A program made the translations under genes and the position numbers. Of a DNA stretch of 64,000 nucleotides, positions 17,676 to 26,494 are shown one piece after another. The stretch's first letter is position 1; each line of letters opens with the position of its first letter. The DNA comes from Actinomyces sp. (GTDB taxonomy: Bacteria; Actinomycetota; Actinomycetes; Actinomycetales; Actinomycetaceae): the NCBI RefSeq assembly GCF_029851875.1, contig NZ_JARKVC010000039.1:88890-152889 (forward strand), given 5' to 3'. A model generated the notes under the pieces. It worked only from the letters and a program-made list of their open reading frames with translations, did no database searches and was not told the DNA's origin.

Positions 17676-17910
17676 CCAATCCAAGCTGTGTGTACGCCAA
17701 CTCCCCTGACGGCCTCAGGGAGATGCTCACACGGAGCAGCAGGCCGCGCATACGCACTTCGATCTGGCTCGTTGCATCTGTCGTCAAGGAGTACCCCCGT
17801 CCGCGGTAGACCTGGCTTAGAGGCAAGGCGATAGTAACAGTCTGTTCTGGACGAGTAGCAGCCCGTCTCACCATATGAAGATTGCACGCCCTGTACAGCC
17901 TGCTGCGCAT
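17650..17910 (-). CDS. Possible small protein upstream of the ABC-2 operon (uncertain)
   Basis: An 86-residue frame whose end overlaps the beginning of the ATPase gene. The segment QIEVRMRGLLLRVSISLRPS has the alternating pattern of beta strands and the end is GPGVCCY, but codon choice is close to random and no family is recognised. Translational coupling to the ATPase is conceivable. It may equally be chance. Confidence 0.2.
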   Translation of the reverse strand: MRSRLYRACNLHMVRRAATRPEQTVTIALPLSQVYRGRGYSLTTDATSQIEVRMRGLLLRVSISLRPSGELAYTQLGLDGPGVCCY

Positions 17911-17967
17911 TGAGGGTGATCTGTGCCAGGTCAGGCGCGTGGGGTGGTCTCAGGCTTCCCAGACCGT

Positions 17968-17973
17968 TACGAT
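17968..17973 (+). promoter_or_regulatory. -10 hexamer of the hflX leader
   Basis: TACGAT, seven bases before the ATG at 17981. The same geometry marks leaderless genes elsewhere in the window, so transcription probably begins at or next to the 7-codon frame. Confidence 0.45.
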
Positions 17974-17980
17974 GCCGCCC

Positions 17981-18004
17981 ATGTGGATCTTCCGTATGCG
18001 CTGA
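17981..18004 (+). CDS. Putative 7-codon leader peptide (MWIFRMR)
   Basis: ATG TGG ATC TTC CGT ATG CGC TGA, placed at leaderless distance from TACGAT and 91 bases ahead of hflX. Because HflX rescues stalled ribosomes and some hflX-type genes are controlled by ribosome stalling on short leader frames, a regulatory role is plausible. This is inference; such a short frame can also arise by chance. Confidence 0.35.
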   Translation: MWIFRMR

Positions 18005-18043
18005 GACGGCGGCTGCCGACGTCGCCGACCTGACGACACCGCC

Positions 18044-18068
18044 GGTCCGTCGAGCCTCGCTCCGGACC
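18044..18068 (+). promoter_or_regulatory. Hairpin in the hflX leader
   Basis: GGTCCG and CGGACC enclose GAGC-CTC-GCTC, giving a 10-pair stem with a 2-base bulge and a 3-base loop. It ends 27 bases before the hflX start and no T-run follows. It may work with the leader peptide. Confidence 0.4.
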
Positions 18069-18095
18069 TCCGCACGCATATGACAAGGACTCTTC

Positions 18096-19748
18096 TTGAC
18101 TGACCACCCTGCCAAGCACACCGACCACACCGACACCGCTGCTCCTGGCGCGAGAACTCCCAGCGCCGAGGACATCGTCAGCCGCATCCTCACCCGCCGC
18201 GGCACCGCGCTGGCCTCCACGGCCGGTGACCACACCCGCCACGACCTCGCAGACGACGGCGCCCTGGAGCGCCAGGCCCGAGCCGCGACCCGGCGTGTGT
18301 CCTCCCTGAGCACTGAGCTGGAGGACGTCTCCGAGGTGGAGTACCGCCAGATCCGCCTGGAGAAGGTGGTCCTGGTGGGGCTCGAGCTGCCCGACGCCAG
18401 GCCTGCCGCGACCACCGCGGCCGCCGCCTCGCCGTCGTCACGGCACGGGGCTGCGCTCGAGGCTGCTGGCGCCCAGGACGCCGAGACCTCGCTGGCTGAG
18501 CTGGCCGCCCTGGCAGAGACCGCCGGCTCCCAGGTGCTGGACGCCCTCATCCAGAAGCGTGACCACCCGGACCCCGCCACCTACCTGGGCTCCGGCAAGG
18601 CCAAGGAGCTGGCCGAGATGGTGGCCGCCGCGGGCGCGGACACGGTGATCGTCGACGGCGACCTGGCCCCCTCCCAGCGCCGCGCCCTGGAGGACGTGGT
18701 GCGCGTCAAGGTGGTGGACCGCACCGCCCTCATCCTCGACATCTTCGCCCAGCACGCCAAGTCCCGCGAGGGCAAGGCCCAGGTGGAGCTCGCCCAGCTG
18801 GAGTACCTGCTGCCGCGTCTGCGCGGATGGGGTGAGTCCATGTCCCGCCAGGCCGGTGGGCGCGTGGCCGGCGGTCAGGGCATCGGCTCGCGAGGACCCG
18901 GCGAGACCAAGATCGAGCTGGACCGCCGGCGCATCCGCGACCGCATGGCCAAGCTGCGTCGCGAGATCAGGGCCATGGCGCCCTCACGCGAGGTCAAGCG
19001 CGGCTCGCGCCGTCGCGGACCCATCCCCTCGGTAGCGATCGCCGGCTACACCAACGCCGGCAAGTCCTCCCTCATGAACCGCCTCACCGACGCCGGCCTC
19101 ATGGTCCAGGACGCCCTGTTCGCCACCCTGGACCCCACGGTGCGCAAGGCCGAGACCTGTGACGGGCGGCTGTACACGCTCACGGACACGGTCGGCTTTG
19201 TGCGCAACCTGCCGCACGAGCTCATCGAGGCCTTCCGCTCCACGCTGGAGGAGGTGGCGGGCGCGGACGTGCTCGTCCACGTCGTCGACGCCGCCCACCC
19301 GGACCCGCTCAGCCAGGTCGCTGCCGTGCGCGCGGTGCTGGCGGAGATCCCCGGAGCGCTGGAGGTCCCTGAGCTCATCGTCCTCAACAAGGCGGACCTG
19401 GCCGACGCCGTGACCCTGGCTGCCCTGCGCACTCGCCTTCCCGAGGCCGTCATCGTCTCGGCAGCCACGGGCGAGGGGCTGGAGGAGCTGCGCGCCCGCA
19501 TCGAGGAGATGCTGCCGCGCCCCGACGTCCCGGTAGACCTGGTCATCCCGTACTCCCGCGGCGACCTGGTGGCCAAGGTGCACGCCGACGGCGAGATCGA
19601 CGCCATCGACTACGTCGAGGCCGGCACGCGCGTGCGCGGGCGGGTGGACGCGCCCCTGGCTGCCGAGCTGCGGGCCGCGGCGGTGGCTGAGGGAGAGCCG
19701 GGAGCCGGACCGACGACGGAGCCCGACTCGGCTGCGGCCGGGCTGTAG
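18096..19748 (+). CDS. hflX: GTPase HflX, ribosome-splitting factor
   Basis: 550 residues. HflX binds 50S subunits and splits stalled or hibernating 70S ribosomes. The N-terminal 110 residues are an Ala- and Asp-rich lineage extension. The HflX domain follows (DPATYLGSGKAKELAEMV, GDLAPSQRRALED, LILDIFAQHAKSREGKAQVE, GPGETKIELDRR). The G domain has GYTNAGKSSLMN (G1), DTVGFVRNLP (G3) and LNKADLAD (G4). The start is TTG at 18096 behind an AAGGAC site. dinG follows 12 bases later on the same strand. Confidence 0.93.
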   Translation: MTDHPAKHTDHTDTAAPGARTPSAEDIVSRILTRRGTALASTAGDHTRHDLADDGALERQARAATRRVSSLSTELEDVSEVEYRQIRLEKVVLVGLELPDARPAATTAAAASPSSRHGAALEAAGAQDAETSLAELAALAETAGSQVLDALIQKRDHPDPATYLGSGKAKELAEMVAAAGADTVIVDGDLAPSQRRALEDVVRVKVVDRTALILDIFAQHAKSREGKAQVELAQLEYLLPRLRGWGESMSRQAGGRVAGGQGIGSRGPGETKIELDRRRIRDRMAKLRREIRAMAPSREVKRGSRRRGPIPSVAIAGYTNAGKSSLMNRLTDAGLMVQDALFATLDPTVRKAETCDGRLYTLTDTVGFVRNLPHELIEAFRSTLEEVAGADVLVHVVDAAHPDPLSQVAAVRAVLAEIPGALEVPELIVLNKADLADAVTLAALRTRLPEAVIVSAATGEGLEELRARIEEMLPRPDVPVDLVIPYSRGDLVAKVHADGEIDAIDYVEAGTRVRGRVDAPLAAELRAAAVAEGEPGAGPTTEPDSAAAGL

Positions 19749-19760
19749 AGGACGACGGCG

Positions 19761-21791
19761 ATGACCTCAGCAGGCGCACCAGAGCGGTCAGGGGGCGCAG
19801 CCGACGAGCGGTCGCGTGCCGAGGAGGCGCTGGCCGAGGCGGTCGCCCGCCTGGGCGGGGCCCCGCGTGAGGGCCAGGTCGAGATGGTGCGTCGTGTCGT
19901 GGGGGCCATCGAGGGCGGAAGCCACCTGCTGGTCCAGGCCGGTACGGGAACCGGGAAGTCCCTGGGCTACCTGGTCCCGGCAATGGTCCACGCCGCCGGC
20001 AGCGGCGAGCGGTCGGTGGTCTCGACCGCCACCCTGGCCCTGCAGCGCCAGGTGCTCACCAAGGACGCGCCGCTGGCCGCCGACGCCGTGGAGGCCGTGA
20101 CCGGTGTGCGCCCCACGGTCGCGCTGCTCAAGGGATGGCAGAACTACCTGTGCCGCCACCGCGTGGCCGGCGGGTACCCGGATGACGACGCCGACTCCCT
20201 CTTCTCTGCCTCCCAGGCCACCCGGGCGGCGCGGGTGGGGGAGGCTGCCAGCGCGAGCCTGGGGGAGCAGGTGGTGCGTGTGCGCGAGTGGGCCGCCCGT
20301 ACGAGTACCGGGGACCGTGACGACCTTGTCCCCGGTGTCTCGGACCGGGCCTGGGCGCAGGTCTCGGTGGCCAAGGCCGAGTGCCTGGGGCCGTCGTGCC
20401 CGCTGAGGGAGGAGTGCTTCCCCGAGCTGGCGCGGGCGGCGGCCAGTGAGGCGGACGTCGTCGTCACCAACCACGCCATGCTGGGTGTCGCCGTGGCCGG
20501 TAACCCCGGGGTGCTGCCCGAGCACCACCTGCTCGTCGTCGACGAGGCCCACGAGCTGGCTGACCGTGTACGCAGCCAGGGCACGGTGAGCCTGTCCGCC
20601 GGGGCCGTGGCACGCGTGGCCCAGGTGGCGCGCAAGCACGCTGGCGTCATCGCCACCGGCCTGGAGGAGGCCGGGCAGGACCTGCAGCTCGTGCTCGCTG
20701 AGCTGCCGGACGGACGCCTGAGCGAGGGCGTCCCGCCGTCGCTGCGAGAGGCCCTGGTGGGCCTGGACGCCGCGGCGCGCCAGGTGCTCACCGACGTGCG
20801 CGAGGCGGCCAAGGCCGCGGGCGGTGCTGCGGGAGGCGACAGCGCCGGGGGAGCGGCCCTGGCGCGGACCGCGGTGGCGGACCTCGTGGAGGCCGTGGAG
20901 CGCATGACCTCGGACTCGGTGGTCCAGCGCCGTGACGTCGCCTGGATCGAGCGGCCACGGATGGGAGCCGAGCCCCCGCGCCTGACGCTCGCCCCGATCG
21001 ACGTGGCGGGCTCCGTGGCGGACACGCTGCTGGCTGACCACGCTGCGGTGCTCACCTCAGCCACCCTGGCCCTGGGCGGGAGCTTTGACCCCATGGCGCA
21101 CGCGCTGGGGCTGACGCTGGCCGCCTCGCCCTGGGAGGGGATCGACGTCGGCACGCCCTTTGACTACGCCCGCCAGGGCATCCTCTACACCCCCACCCAC
21201 CTGCCCAGACCCGGCTTTGGGATCTGCCAGGAGGCGCTGGAGGAGGTCGTGGCCCTCACCCAGGCCTCGGGCGGCGGGATGCTGGGCCTCTTCTCCTCAC
21301 GGCGCGCGGCCGAGGAGGCGGCGCAGCTGCTGCGTGAGCGCACGGACCTGACCGTCTACGCCCAGGGGGAGGACCAGCTGCCAACCCTGGTGGAGGCCTT
21401 CGCCGCGGACGAGGACGCCTGCCTGGTAGGAACGCTGAGCCTGTGGCAGGGCGTGGACGTGCCGGGGCGCACCTGTCGCCTGGTCATCATCGACCGTATC
21501 CCCTTCCCCCGGCCGGATGACCCGGTGGCCCAGGCCCGCAGCGAGGCGGTGGCGGCTGCCGGAGGCAACGGCTTCATGAGCGTGTCCGCCACTCACGCGG
21601 CCCTCCTGCTGGCTCAAGGGGCCGGCAGGCTCGTGCGGCGGGCGGACGATCGCGGCGTCGTCGCCGTCCTGGACCCCAGGCTGCGCACGGCGCGCTACGG
21701 CTCCTTCCTGGCCCGTTCGATGCCGGCGCTGTGGCCCACGCGCGAGCGGGACGTGGTGCTGGGGGCGCTGACCAGGCTCGCGGCAGGCTGA
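19761..21791 (+). CDS. ATP-dependent DNA helicase, DinG/XPD family
   Basis: 676 residues. Superfamily 2 iron-sulfur helicase: Walker A AGTGTGKSLGYLVPA near residue 55, four cysteines expected to hold a 4Fe-4S cluster (one in NYLCRHR, three in AECLGPSCPLREECF), the DEAH box VVDEAHELADR, and C-terminal motifs GTLSLWQGVDVPG and QGAGRLVRR. Enzymes of this kind unwind forked or G-quadruplex DNA during repair. It is YoaA/DinG-like, without an exonuclease domain. The ATG at 19761 follows hflX closely. Confidence 0.88.
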   Translation: MTSAGAPERSGGAADERSRAEEALAEAVARLGGAPREGQVEMVRRVVGAIEGGSHLLVQAGTGTGKSLGYLVPAMVHAAGSGERSVVSTATLALQRQVLTKDAPLAADAVEAVTGVRPTVALLKGWQNYLCRHRVAGGYPDDDADSLFSASQATRAARVGEAASASLGEQVVRVREWAARTSTGDRDDLVPGVSDRAWAQVSVAKAECLGPSCPLREECFPELARAAASEADVVVTNHAMLGVAVAGNPGVLPEHHLLVVDEAHELADRVRSQGTVSLSAGAVARVAQVARKHAGVIATGLEEAGQDLQLVLAELPDGRLSEGVPPSLREALVGLDAAARQVLTDVREAAKAAGGAAGGDSAGGAALARTAVADLVEAVERMTSDSVVQRRDVAWIERPRMGAEPPRLTLAPIDVAGSVADTLLADHAAVLTSATLALGGSFDPMAHALGLTLAASPWEGIDVGTPFDYARQGILYTPTHLPRPGFGICQEALEEVVALTQASGGGMLGLFSSRRAAEEAAQLLRERTDLTVYAQGEDQLPTLVEAFAADEDACLVGTLSLWQGVDVPGRTCRLVIIDRIPFPRPDDPVAQARSEAVAAAGGNGFMSVSATHAALLLAQGAGRLVRRADDRGVVAVLDPRLRTARYGSFLARSMPALWPTRERDVVLGALTRLAAG

Positions 21792-21921
21792 CGGCCCCAG
21801 GCGTGAGGCGCGTCCTGCGTGAGGTGTGGCGCACGGGTGTCATAGGAGGTGGCTCACCACGTACCCTTGCCCTGGAGGGGCTGCGGCTGTCCCTCGTCAC
21901 TCATGATCCGGAGGTATCCCC

Positions 21922-22926
21922 GTGTCCGAGTCCATCATCCCCAACACCGCCCAGGGCTCCTACCCCACCGCGCCTGGGGGGCGCCCCTCGAAGGTCGCGA
22001 TCATCGGTGCGGGTGCGGTCGGTTCGACCCTCGCCTACGCCTGCGTGACCAAGGGTGTGGCCCGTGAGGTCGTCCTGCAGGACATCGTCAAGGAGAAGGT
22101 CGAGGCCGAGGCGCTCGACATCGCCCAGGGCATCCAGTTCACCTCCGCCGGCGCCGTCTCCGGCTCCGACGACCCTGAGATCTGCCGCGATGCTGACGTC
22201 ATCGCCATCACCGCCGGCGCCAAGCAGAAGCCGGGACAGTCCCGCCTGGAGCTGGCCGGGGCGACCGTGGGCATCATGGAGAAGATCCTGCCCACGCTGG
22301 TCGAGGTCGCCCCCAACGCCATCTTCGTGCTCGTGGCCAACCCGGTGGACGTGGTGACCTACTGCGCCAAGAAGATCACCGGGCTGCCTGAGAACCAGGT
22401 CTTCGGCTCGGGCACGGTCCTGGACACTGCCCGCATGCGCTACCTCGTCTCCCTGGAGACGGGCACGGCTACCCAGAACATCCACGGCTACATCGCCGGT
22501 GAGCACGGTGACTCCGAGGTCCCGCTGTGGTCCTCCACCCAGATCGGTGGGGTGCCGATCACCCAGTGGGGCAGGACGGTTGACGGCGGCTACTTCGACC
22601 AGGCCAAGCGCGACCGCATCGCTCACGACGTCGTCCGTTCCGCCTACCGCATCATCGAGGGCAAGGGCGCGACCAACTACGCCGTGGGCCTGGCGGTCCA
22701 GCGCATCATCTCCGCCGTCCTCAACGACGAGCAGCGCGTGCTCACCATCTCCCCGCTGCTGGACAACTGGCACGGGATCTCCGACGTGTGCATGGCAGTG
22801 CCGACCATCGTCGGCCGTGACGGCGCCGGGCGCCGCCTGGAGCTGCCGCTGACCCTGGACGAGCGCGACCGACTGACCGCCTCGGCCGAGCGTCTGCGCG
22901 ACGTCGCTCGTGGCCTGGGCTACTGA
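21922..22926 (+). CDS. ldh: L-lactate dehydrogenase
   Basis: 334 residues. It reduces pyruvate to lactate with NADH, the terminal step of homolactic-type fermentation. The Rossmann motif is KVAIIGAGAVGSTLAYA; then come the active-site DTARMRYLVS (substrate Arg) and the catalytic His in GYIAGEHGDSEVPLWS. That last motif with Leu-Glu-Leu (SRLELAGA) separates lactate from malate dehydrogenases. GGAGG lies seven bases before the GTG at 21922. The gene has its own 130-base upstream region and ends at a strong hairpin. Confidence 0.95.
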   Translation: MSESIIPNTAQGSYPTAPGGRPSKVAIIGAGAVGSTLAYACVTKGVAREVVLQDIVKEKVEAEALDIAQGIQFTSAGAVSGSDDPEICRDADVIAITAGAKQKPGQSRLELAGATVGIMEKILPTLVEVAPNAIFVLVANPVDVVTYCAKKITGLPENQVFGSGTVLDTARMRYLVSLETGTATQNIHGYIAGEHGDSEVPLWSSTQIGGVPITQWGRTVDGGYFDQAKRDRIAHDVVRSAYRIIEGKGATNYAVGLAVQRIISAVLNDEQRVLTISPLLDNWHGISDVCMAVPTIVGRDGAGRRLELPLTLDERDRLTASAERLRDVARGLGY

Positions 22927-22955
22927 GGCTCGCTAGCCGGCGCAACCGGCAGGAC

Positions 22956-23002
22956 CGACGACGCAGCCGCACCTTCCACGCGAAGGTGCGGCTGCGTCGT
23001 CG
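22956..23002. terminator. Bidirectional hairpin between ldh and lexA
   Basis: A perfect 21-base-pair stem with the loop CACGC, centred between the convergent ends of ldh and lexA. It is the strongest hairpin noticed in the window. Confidence 0.85.
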
Positions 23003-23047
23003 TGCAACAGGGGAGGGCGGGGCGCGGGCCGGGCTGAGCGGGCCGGG

Positions 23048-23815
23048 TCACAGCGCGCGCAGGACGGTGACGACCTTGCCCATGATCGTGGCCTCGTCAC
23101 CGGGAATCGGGGCGTAGTCAGGGTTGCGGGGCAGCAGCCACTGATGGCCGTCACGGCGTGAGAGCACCTTGACGGTGGCTGAGGCGCCGTCGACGTCCTC
23201 GATCATGGCCGCCACGATGTCCCCGTTGGAGGCGTCAGGCTGGGAGCGGACAACCACCCAGTCGCCGTCGCAGATCGCGGCCTCGATCATCGAGTCGCCG
23301 TGGACCTCAAGCATGAACAGCTCGCCGTCTCCGGTCAGGCGCCGGGGCAGGGCCATGACGTCGTCGACCTCCTGCTCGGCCAGGATCGGCGAGCCGGCGG
23401 CGATGCGCCCGACCAGGGGGACAGCCACGGCCTCGCCCTCAGCCACTCCTGGCAGGAGTGGCAGGCGCGGTTCCGGCTCGGGGGCGCGCTCAGGGGCCGA
23501 GGGCCGCACGGGCTCGGGCTCGATGACCTCCAGGGCGCGCGGCAGGCGAGGGTCGCGGCGGATGAGGCCGATGCGCTCGAGCTTGTCGAGCTGGTGCTTG
23601 ACGGAGGAGGGGCTCGTCAGGCCGACCTGGGAGCCGATCTCACGCATCGAGGGCGGGTAGCCGTGGGAGAGGACCGCCTCTCGGACGGCCTCGTAGACCG
23701 CGCGCGCCCGCTCGTCCAGGCTCTCCAGGACCTCAGCCACGCTCTGGGGCTGCGTCGCGGAAGGGGCGGAGGGACCCGTGCCCTCCTCGGAGGGGGAGAG
23801 GGAGCGTTGTGTCAT
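23048..23815 (-). CDS. lexA: SOS repressor LexA
   Basis: 255 residues. The N-terminal winged helix ([18 protein letters not shown], then [17 protein letters not shown]) binds SOS boxes. A Pro- and Glu-rich hinge leads to the self-cleavage domain: the cut site is the Ala-Gly in [10 protein letters not shown], the nucleophile Ser is in VHGDSMIEA and the general base Lys is in ATVKVLSR. The start at 23815 has GAAGGA in front; an upstream GTG at 23869 would add 18 residues. An SOS box lies in the divergent region, so autoregulation is expected. Confidence 0.95.
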   Translation of the reverse strand: MTQRSLSPSEEGTGPSAPSATQPQSVAEVLESLDERARAVYEAVREAVLSHGYPPSMREIGSQVGLTSPSSVKHQLDKLERIGLIRRDPRLPRALEVIEPEPVRPSAPERAPEPEPRLPLLPGVAEGEAVAVPLVGRIAAGSPILAEQEVDDVMALPRRLTGDGELFMLEVHGDSMIEAAICDGDWVVVRSQPDASNGDIVAAMIEDVDGASATVKVLSRRDGHQWLLPRNPDYAPIPGDEATIMGKVVTVLRAL

Positions 23816-23934
23816 CGCCGTGTCCTTCGTGTCAGCCGCGCCGTCGGGCAGCGGCTGCTGCTCGTGCACGAATTTGTGTCGGTGGTCGGTGGTGGTCTTG
23901 ACGTGTCAAGCCTACGGGGCGGACGCCCAACCTT

Positions 23935-23948
23935 CAAACACGTGTTCG
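23935..23948. promoter_or_regulatory. SOS box on the lexA side
   Basis: CAAACACGTGTTCG; read on the other strand it is CGAAC-ACGT-GTTTG, one base from the CGAAC-N4-GTTCG consensus of Gram-positive LexA. It is the nearest box to lexA. Confidence 0.75.
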
Positions 23949-23988
23949 AAGAACCTCTGGACGTGTCGCCCTGATGGCGCTACTGTAT

Positions 23989-24002
23989 CGAACAGGTGTT
24001 CG
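23989..24002. promoter_or_regulatory. SOS box 1 of the LysM gene
   Basis: CGAACAGGTGTTCG, an exact match to CGAAC-N4-GTTCG. It lies 26 bases before the ATG at 24029. Confidence 0.85.
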
Positions 24003-24003
24003 T

Positions 24004-24017
24004 CGAACACGTGTTTC
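24004..24017. promoter_or_regulatory. SOS box 2 of the LysM gene
   Basis: CGAACACGTGTTTC, separated by one base from the previous box and so on nearly the same place of the helix one and a half turns on. It has one mismatch in the right half and directly precedes the AGGAGG of the LysM gene. Confidence 0.75.
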
Positions 24018-24028
24018 AGGAGGAAGTC

Positions 24029-24610
24029 ATGAGCGCTCTTGCCGTCCCGCCCTCGCCCCGTCTGCGTGCGGTGTCAGCCGCCTCGGCCGAGGCGGCTGCG
24101 CCCCAGCGTCTGGAAGGCGCGCGTGCTGGCCGTCCCCACCTGCGACTGGTCACTCCTGACTTCGTTCCTGAGCCGGCCTCCGCGGTGCGAGGAGCCAGGC
24201 CGCTGGGGCCGGCGCCGGAGGGCGTGCGGCGTGGTGAGGCGCGCCTGGGCGCTGCGGCTCGGCCGGTGAGACTCCACCAGGAGCGCGTGCGGGAGGGCCT
24301 CACCCAGACGGCCACGGTGCAGGGGAGGAGACAGGAGGTGCCGGTGGTGCTGCGCCGTCTCGTGGTGCTGGCCTGCGCCGCCGTCATCGGGGTCCTGGTC
24401 GTGGCAGGAGGCATCGTCCTCTCCGGCTTTGTCCCTGAGCCGGTTGCTGGCGGGACCGCCACGGTGCAGCAGGGCGAGTCGCTGTGGGACATCGCCTCGG
24501 CAACTGGCGCCCAGGACGTGTCTGCCGTGGTCTCGCAGATCGCCGAGCTCAACAACCTGGAGAGCACGACGCTTCAGCCGGGGCAGACCCTGGTGCTGCC
24601 AGCAGGCTGA
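24029..24610 (+). CDS. SOS-induced LysM membrane protein, probable division inhibitor (ChiZ/YneA/DivS-like)
   Basis: 193 residues. A long positively charged N-terminal region (about 1-115) is followed by one membrane helix (LVVLACAAVIGVLVVAGGIV) and an extracytoplasmic LysM domain at the end (QQGESLWDIASATGAQDV, then LNNLESTTLQPGQTLVLP), which binds peptidoglycan. Its promoter carries two adjacent SOS boxes and it stands between lexA and nrdR, the place held by chiZ (Rv2719c) in Mycobacterium and divS in Corynebacterium. Those proteins delay septation during DNA damage. The role here is inferred from synteny and architecture. AGGAGGA precedes the ATG at 24029. Confidence 0.82.
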   Translation: MSALAVPPSPRLRAVSAASAEAAAPQRLEGARAGRPHLRLVTPDFVPEPASAVRGARPLGPAPEGVRRGEARLGAAARPVRLHQERVREGLTQTATVQGRRQEVPVVLRRLVVLACAAVIGVLVVAGGIVLSGFVPEPVAGGTATVQQGESLWDIASATGAQDVSAVVSQIAELNNLESTTLQPGQTLVLPAG

Positions 24611-24694
24611 TCGTCCAGGCGCGGCAGGCTTGCGGCTGCGGGCGCGGGGTCCTACGCTCCGAGCACACGAATTGCGAGGACCCGGAGGCTACGC

Positions 24695-25150
24695 GTGCAC
24701 TGCCCATTCTGCAGACATGACGGTTCGCGCGTCGTCGATTCCCGGACTACCGAGGACGGCCTGGCGATCCGCCGTCGTCGCGAGTGCCCCCAGTGCGGGC
24801 GGCGCTTCACCACCACTGAGACCGCGAGCCTGTCGGTGCGTAAGCGGTCGGGGGCGGTTGAGCCCTTCTCGCGGGACAAGGTCGTGGTGGGTGTAGGTCG
24901 CGCCTGTCAGGGCCGTCCGGTGTCTGATGACGACCTGGCGCTGCTGGCCCACCAGGTTGAGGAGGCGATCCGGGCCTCTGGGCAGGCTCTCATCGACTCT
25001 CACGACGTCGGCCGGGCGATTCTGCGACCGCTGCGTGAGCTCGACGAGATCGCCTACCTGCGCTTCGCCTCCGTCTACTCAGGTTTCAACACCCTGGACG
25101 ACTTCGAGAAGGCGATTGCCGAGCTGCGCGAGGCTCACCACCAGGAGTGA
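24695..25150 (+). CDS. nrdR: Transcriptional repressor NrdR
   Basis: 151 residues. The N-terminal zinc ribbon has [17 protein letters not shown] and [12 protein letters not shown] (four Cys); an ATP-cone domain follows from about residue 46 ([20 protein letters not shown]). NrdR senses ATP/dATP and represses ribonucleotide reductase genes. The start is GTG at 24695 with GGAGG in front. The gene follows the LysM gene as in mycobacteria and corynebacteria. Confidence 0.96.
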   Translation: MHCPFCRHDGSRVVDSRTTEDGLAIRRRRECPQCGRRFTTTETASLSVRKRSGAVEPFSRDKVVVGVGRACQGRPVSDDDLALLAHQVEEAIRASGQALIDSHDVGRAILRPLRELDEIAYLRFASVYSGFNTLDDFEKAIAELREAHHQE

Positions 25151-25240
25151 CGGAGACAGGTGCTCTCTGTCGCCATCCTGGTCGGTGGGTAGCCGGTGAC
25201 CGGTGACGCGTGACCGGGCTAGTTGCCTGACGGTACCGGG

Positions 25241-26380
25241 TTACCTGGCGTCGATCGTGGTGATGAGGCTGTCAACCAGGGCCGGCCAGGTCCAGCGCTC
25301 CTCCATCAGAGCGCGACCGGCGCGGCCCATGCGCTCCCGCAGCCGAGGGTCCTGCAGCTGACGCACAAGGGCTGCGGTCAAGGCCTCCTCGTCACGGCCG
25401 TCGACGACGTTGCCGGTCACGCCCTCCTCGACGGTCTCCGGGGCGCCGCCGCTCGTGCCCGCGATGACGGGCAGCCCGGCGGCGGAGGCTTCTAGGAAGA
25501 CGATGCCCAGGCCCTCGACGTCGAGTCCCCCGCCTCGGGTGCGGCAGGGCATGGCAAAGACGTCGCCCATGGCCACGTGCCAGGGCAGCTCCTCGTAGGG
25601 GACCTTGCCTGTCAGGATGATCGACTCGCGCGCAGGCGAGGAGCGCTTGAGCACGGCCAGGCGCTTGGCGTAGGGGCCCCGTCCCACGATGACGAGACGG
25701 GCCTCGGGGACCTGCTCGACCACGCGAGGCCAGACCTTGATGAGCGAGTCCTGTCCCTTGCGGGCGACCAGGCGCGAGACGCAGACGACGGTGGGGGCCT
25801 CGCCAAGGCGGTAGCGCTCACGCAGCAGGGCTCGGGCAGCAGGGTCAGGGTGGAAGCGCTCGGTGTCGATGCCGCTGGGAAGTCGCAGGACCTCCTGGTC
25901 GGCAGGCATGAAGGGGCGCAGGCGCCCCAGGGTGTAGTCAGAGATGTAGGTGATGACGTCGGCGTCGCGGAAGATCTTGCGCAGGGCCTGGCGAGCGCCC
26001 GGGATCATGGACCAGCCGACCTCGTGACCGTGGGTCGTGGCGATCACCCGCGTAGCGCCTGCGCGGTGGGCTGCTGCTCCCAGCAGGCCCAGAGGGGCTG
26101 CTGCCCCGAACCAGACGGTCTCGATGCCGCGCTCGGAGACCGCCTGCTCCATGCGGCGGCGCACGTCCGGTGTGGGCAGCAGCGTGTGGGTGGGGAGCCG
26201 CAGGACCTCGTAGGGCAAGGTGGCGTCGTAGGCGCGGGCTGCCTCGTCGCCCTCGGGCGGGGTGGAGGCCAGGACGGTGAGGTCCTCGGCCGGCAGCCGG
26301 CGGCAGTAGTCGTCCAGGTAGGACTGGATCCCGCCCACGACGGGCGGGAAGTCGTTGGTGACCAGGAGCGTGCGGCGCAT
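25241..26380 (-). CDS. Glycosyltransferase family 4, PimB-like mannosyltransferase
   Basis: 379 residues, GT-B fold. LLVTNDFPPVVGGIQSYL at the N-terminus, TTHGHEVGWSMIPGARQ, VCVSRLVARKGQDSLI and the C-terminal TRGGGLDVEGLGIVFLEASA with the E-x7-E nucleotide-sugar motif agree with PimB', which adds the second mannose to phosphatidylinositol monomannoside at the cytoplasmic face of the membrane. Related enzymes act on other glycolipids, so the acceptor is not certain. The ATG at 26380 lies seven bases after TACACT. It converges with nrdR. Confidence 0.8.
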   Translation of the reverse strand: MRRTLLVTNDFPPVVGGIQSYLDDYCRRLPAEDLTVLASTPPEGDEAARAYDATLPYEVLRLPTHTLLPTPDVRRRMEQAVSERGIETVWFGAAAPLGLLGAAAHRAGATRVIATTHGHEVGWSMIPGARQALRKIFRDADVITYISDYTLGRLRPFMPADQEVLRLPSGIDTERFHPDPAARALLRERYRLGEAPTVVCVSRLVARKGQDSLIKVWPRVVEQVPEARLVIVGRGPYAKRLAVLKRSSPARESIILTGKVPYEELPWHVAMGDVFAMPCRTRGGGLDVEGLGIVFLEASAAGLPVIAGTSGGAPETVEEGVTGNVVDGRDEEALTAALVRQLQDPRLRERMGRAGRALMEERWTWPALVDSLITTIDAR

Positions 26381-26387
26381 GGGAGCC

Positions 26388-26393
26388 AGTGTA
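26388..26393 (-). promoter_or_regulatory. -10 hexamer before the PimB-like gene
   Basis: TACACT on the minus strand, seven bases before the ATG at 26380. Confidence 0.5.
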
Positions 26394-26494
26394 GGCGGCG
26401 TGTCCGGCCGGTCCTGTGGCGGCGGGCGGGGCAGGACCGGCCGGAGGACCTGCCGGTACCTGCCTGCGCCGCAGGCCTCGCTGGTGGTGTGGTG

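Larger units (their letters stand above)
17685..18095. other. Divergent intergenic region, ABC-2 operon / hflX
   Basis: About 410 bases without a secure gene. The left half is less GC-rich than its surroundings and should hold the promoter of the ABC-2 operon (TACTAT on the minus strand at 17828-17833 is one candidate -10). The right half carries the hflX promoter, a 7-codon frame and a hairpin, listed separately. Confidence 0.6.

Noticed and set aside
17639..18580. A 313-codon minus-strand frame over the hflX leader
   Set aside because: It overlaps hflX and its promoter, and its first half is the Ala/Ser-rich shadow of the hflX N-terminal region.
22927..23047. Symmetrical sequence after ldh, considered as a phage attachment or recombination site
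   Set aside because: It is a single perfect hairpin midway between two convergent genes, which a terminator explains; no integrase or duplicated copy is present.
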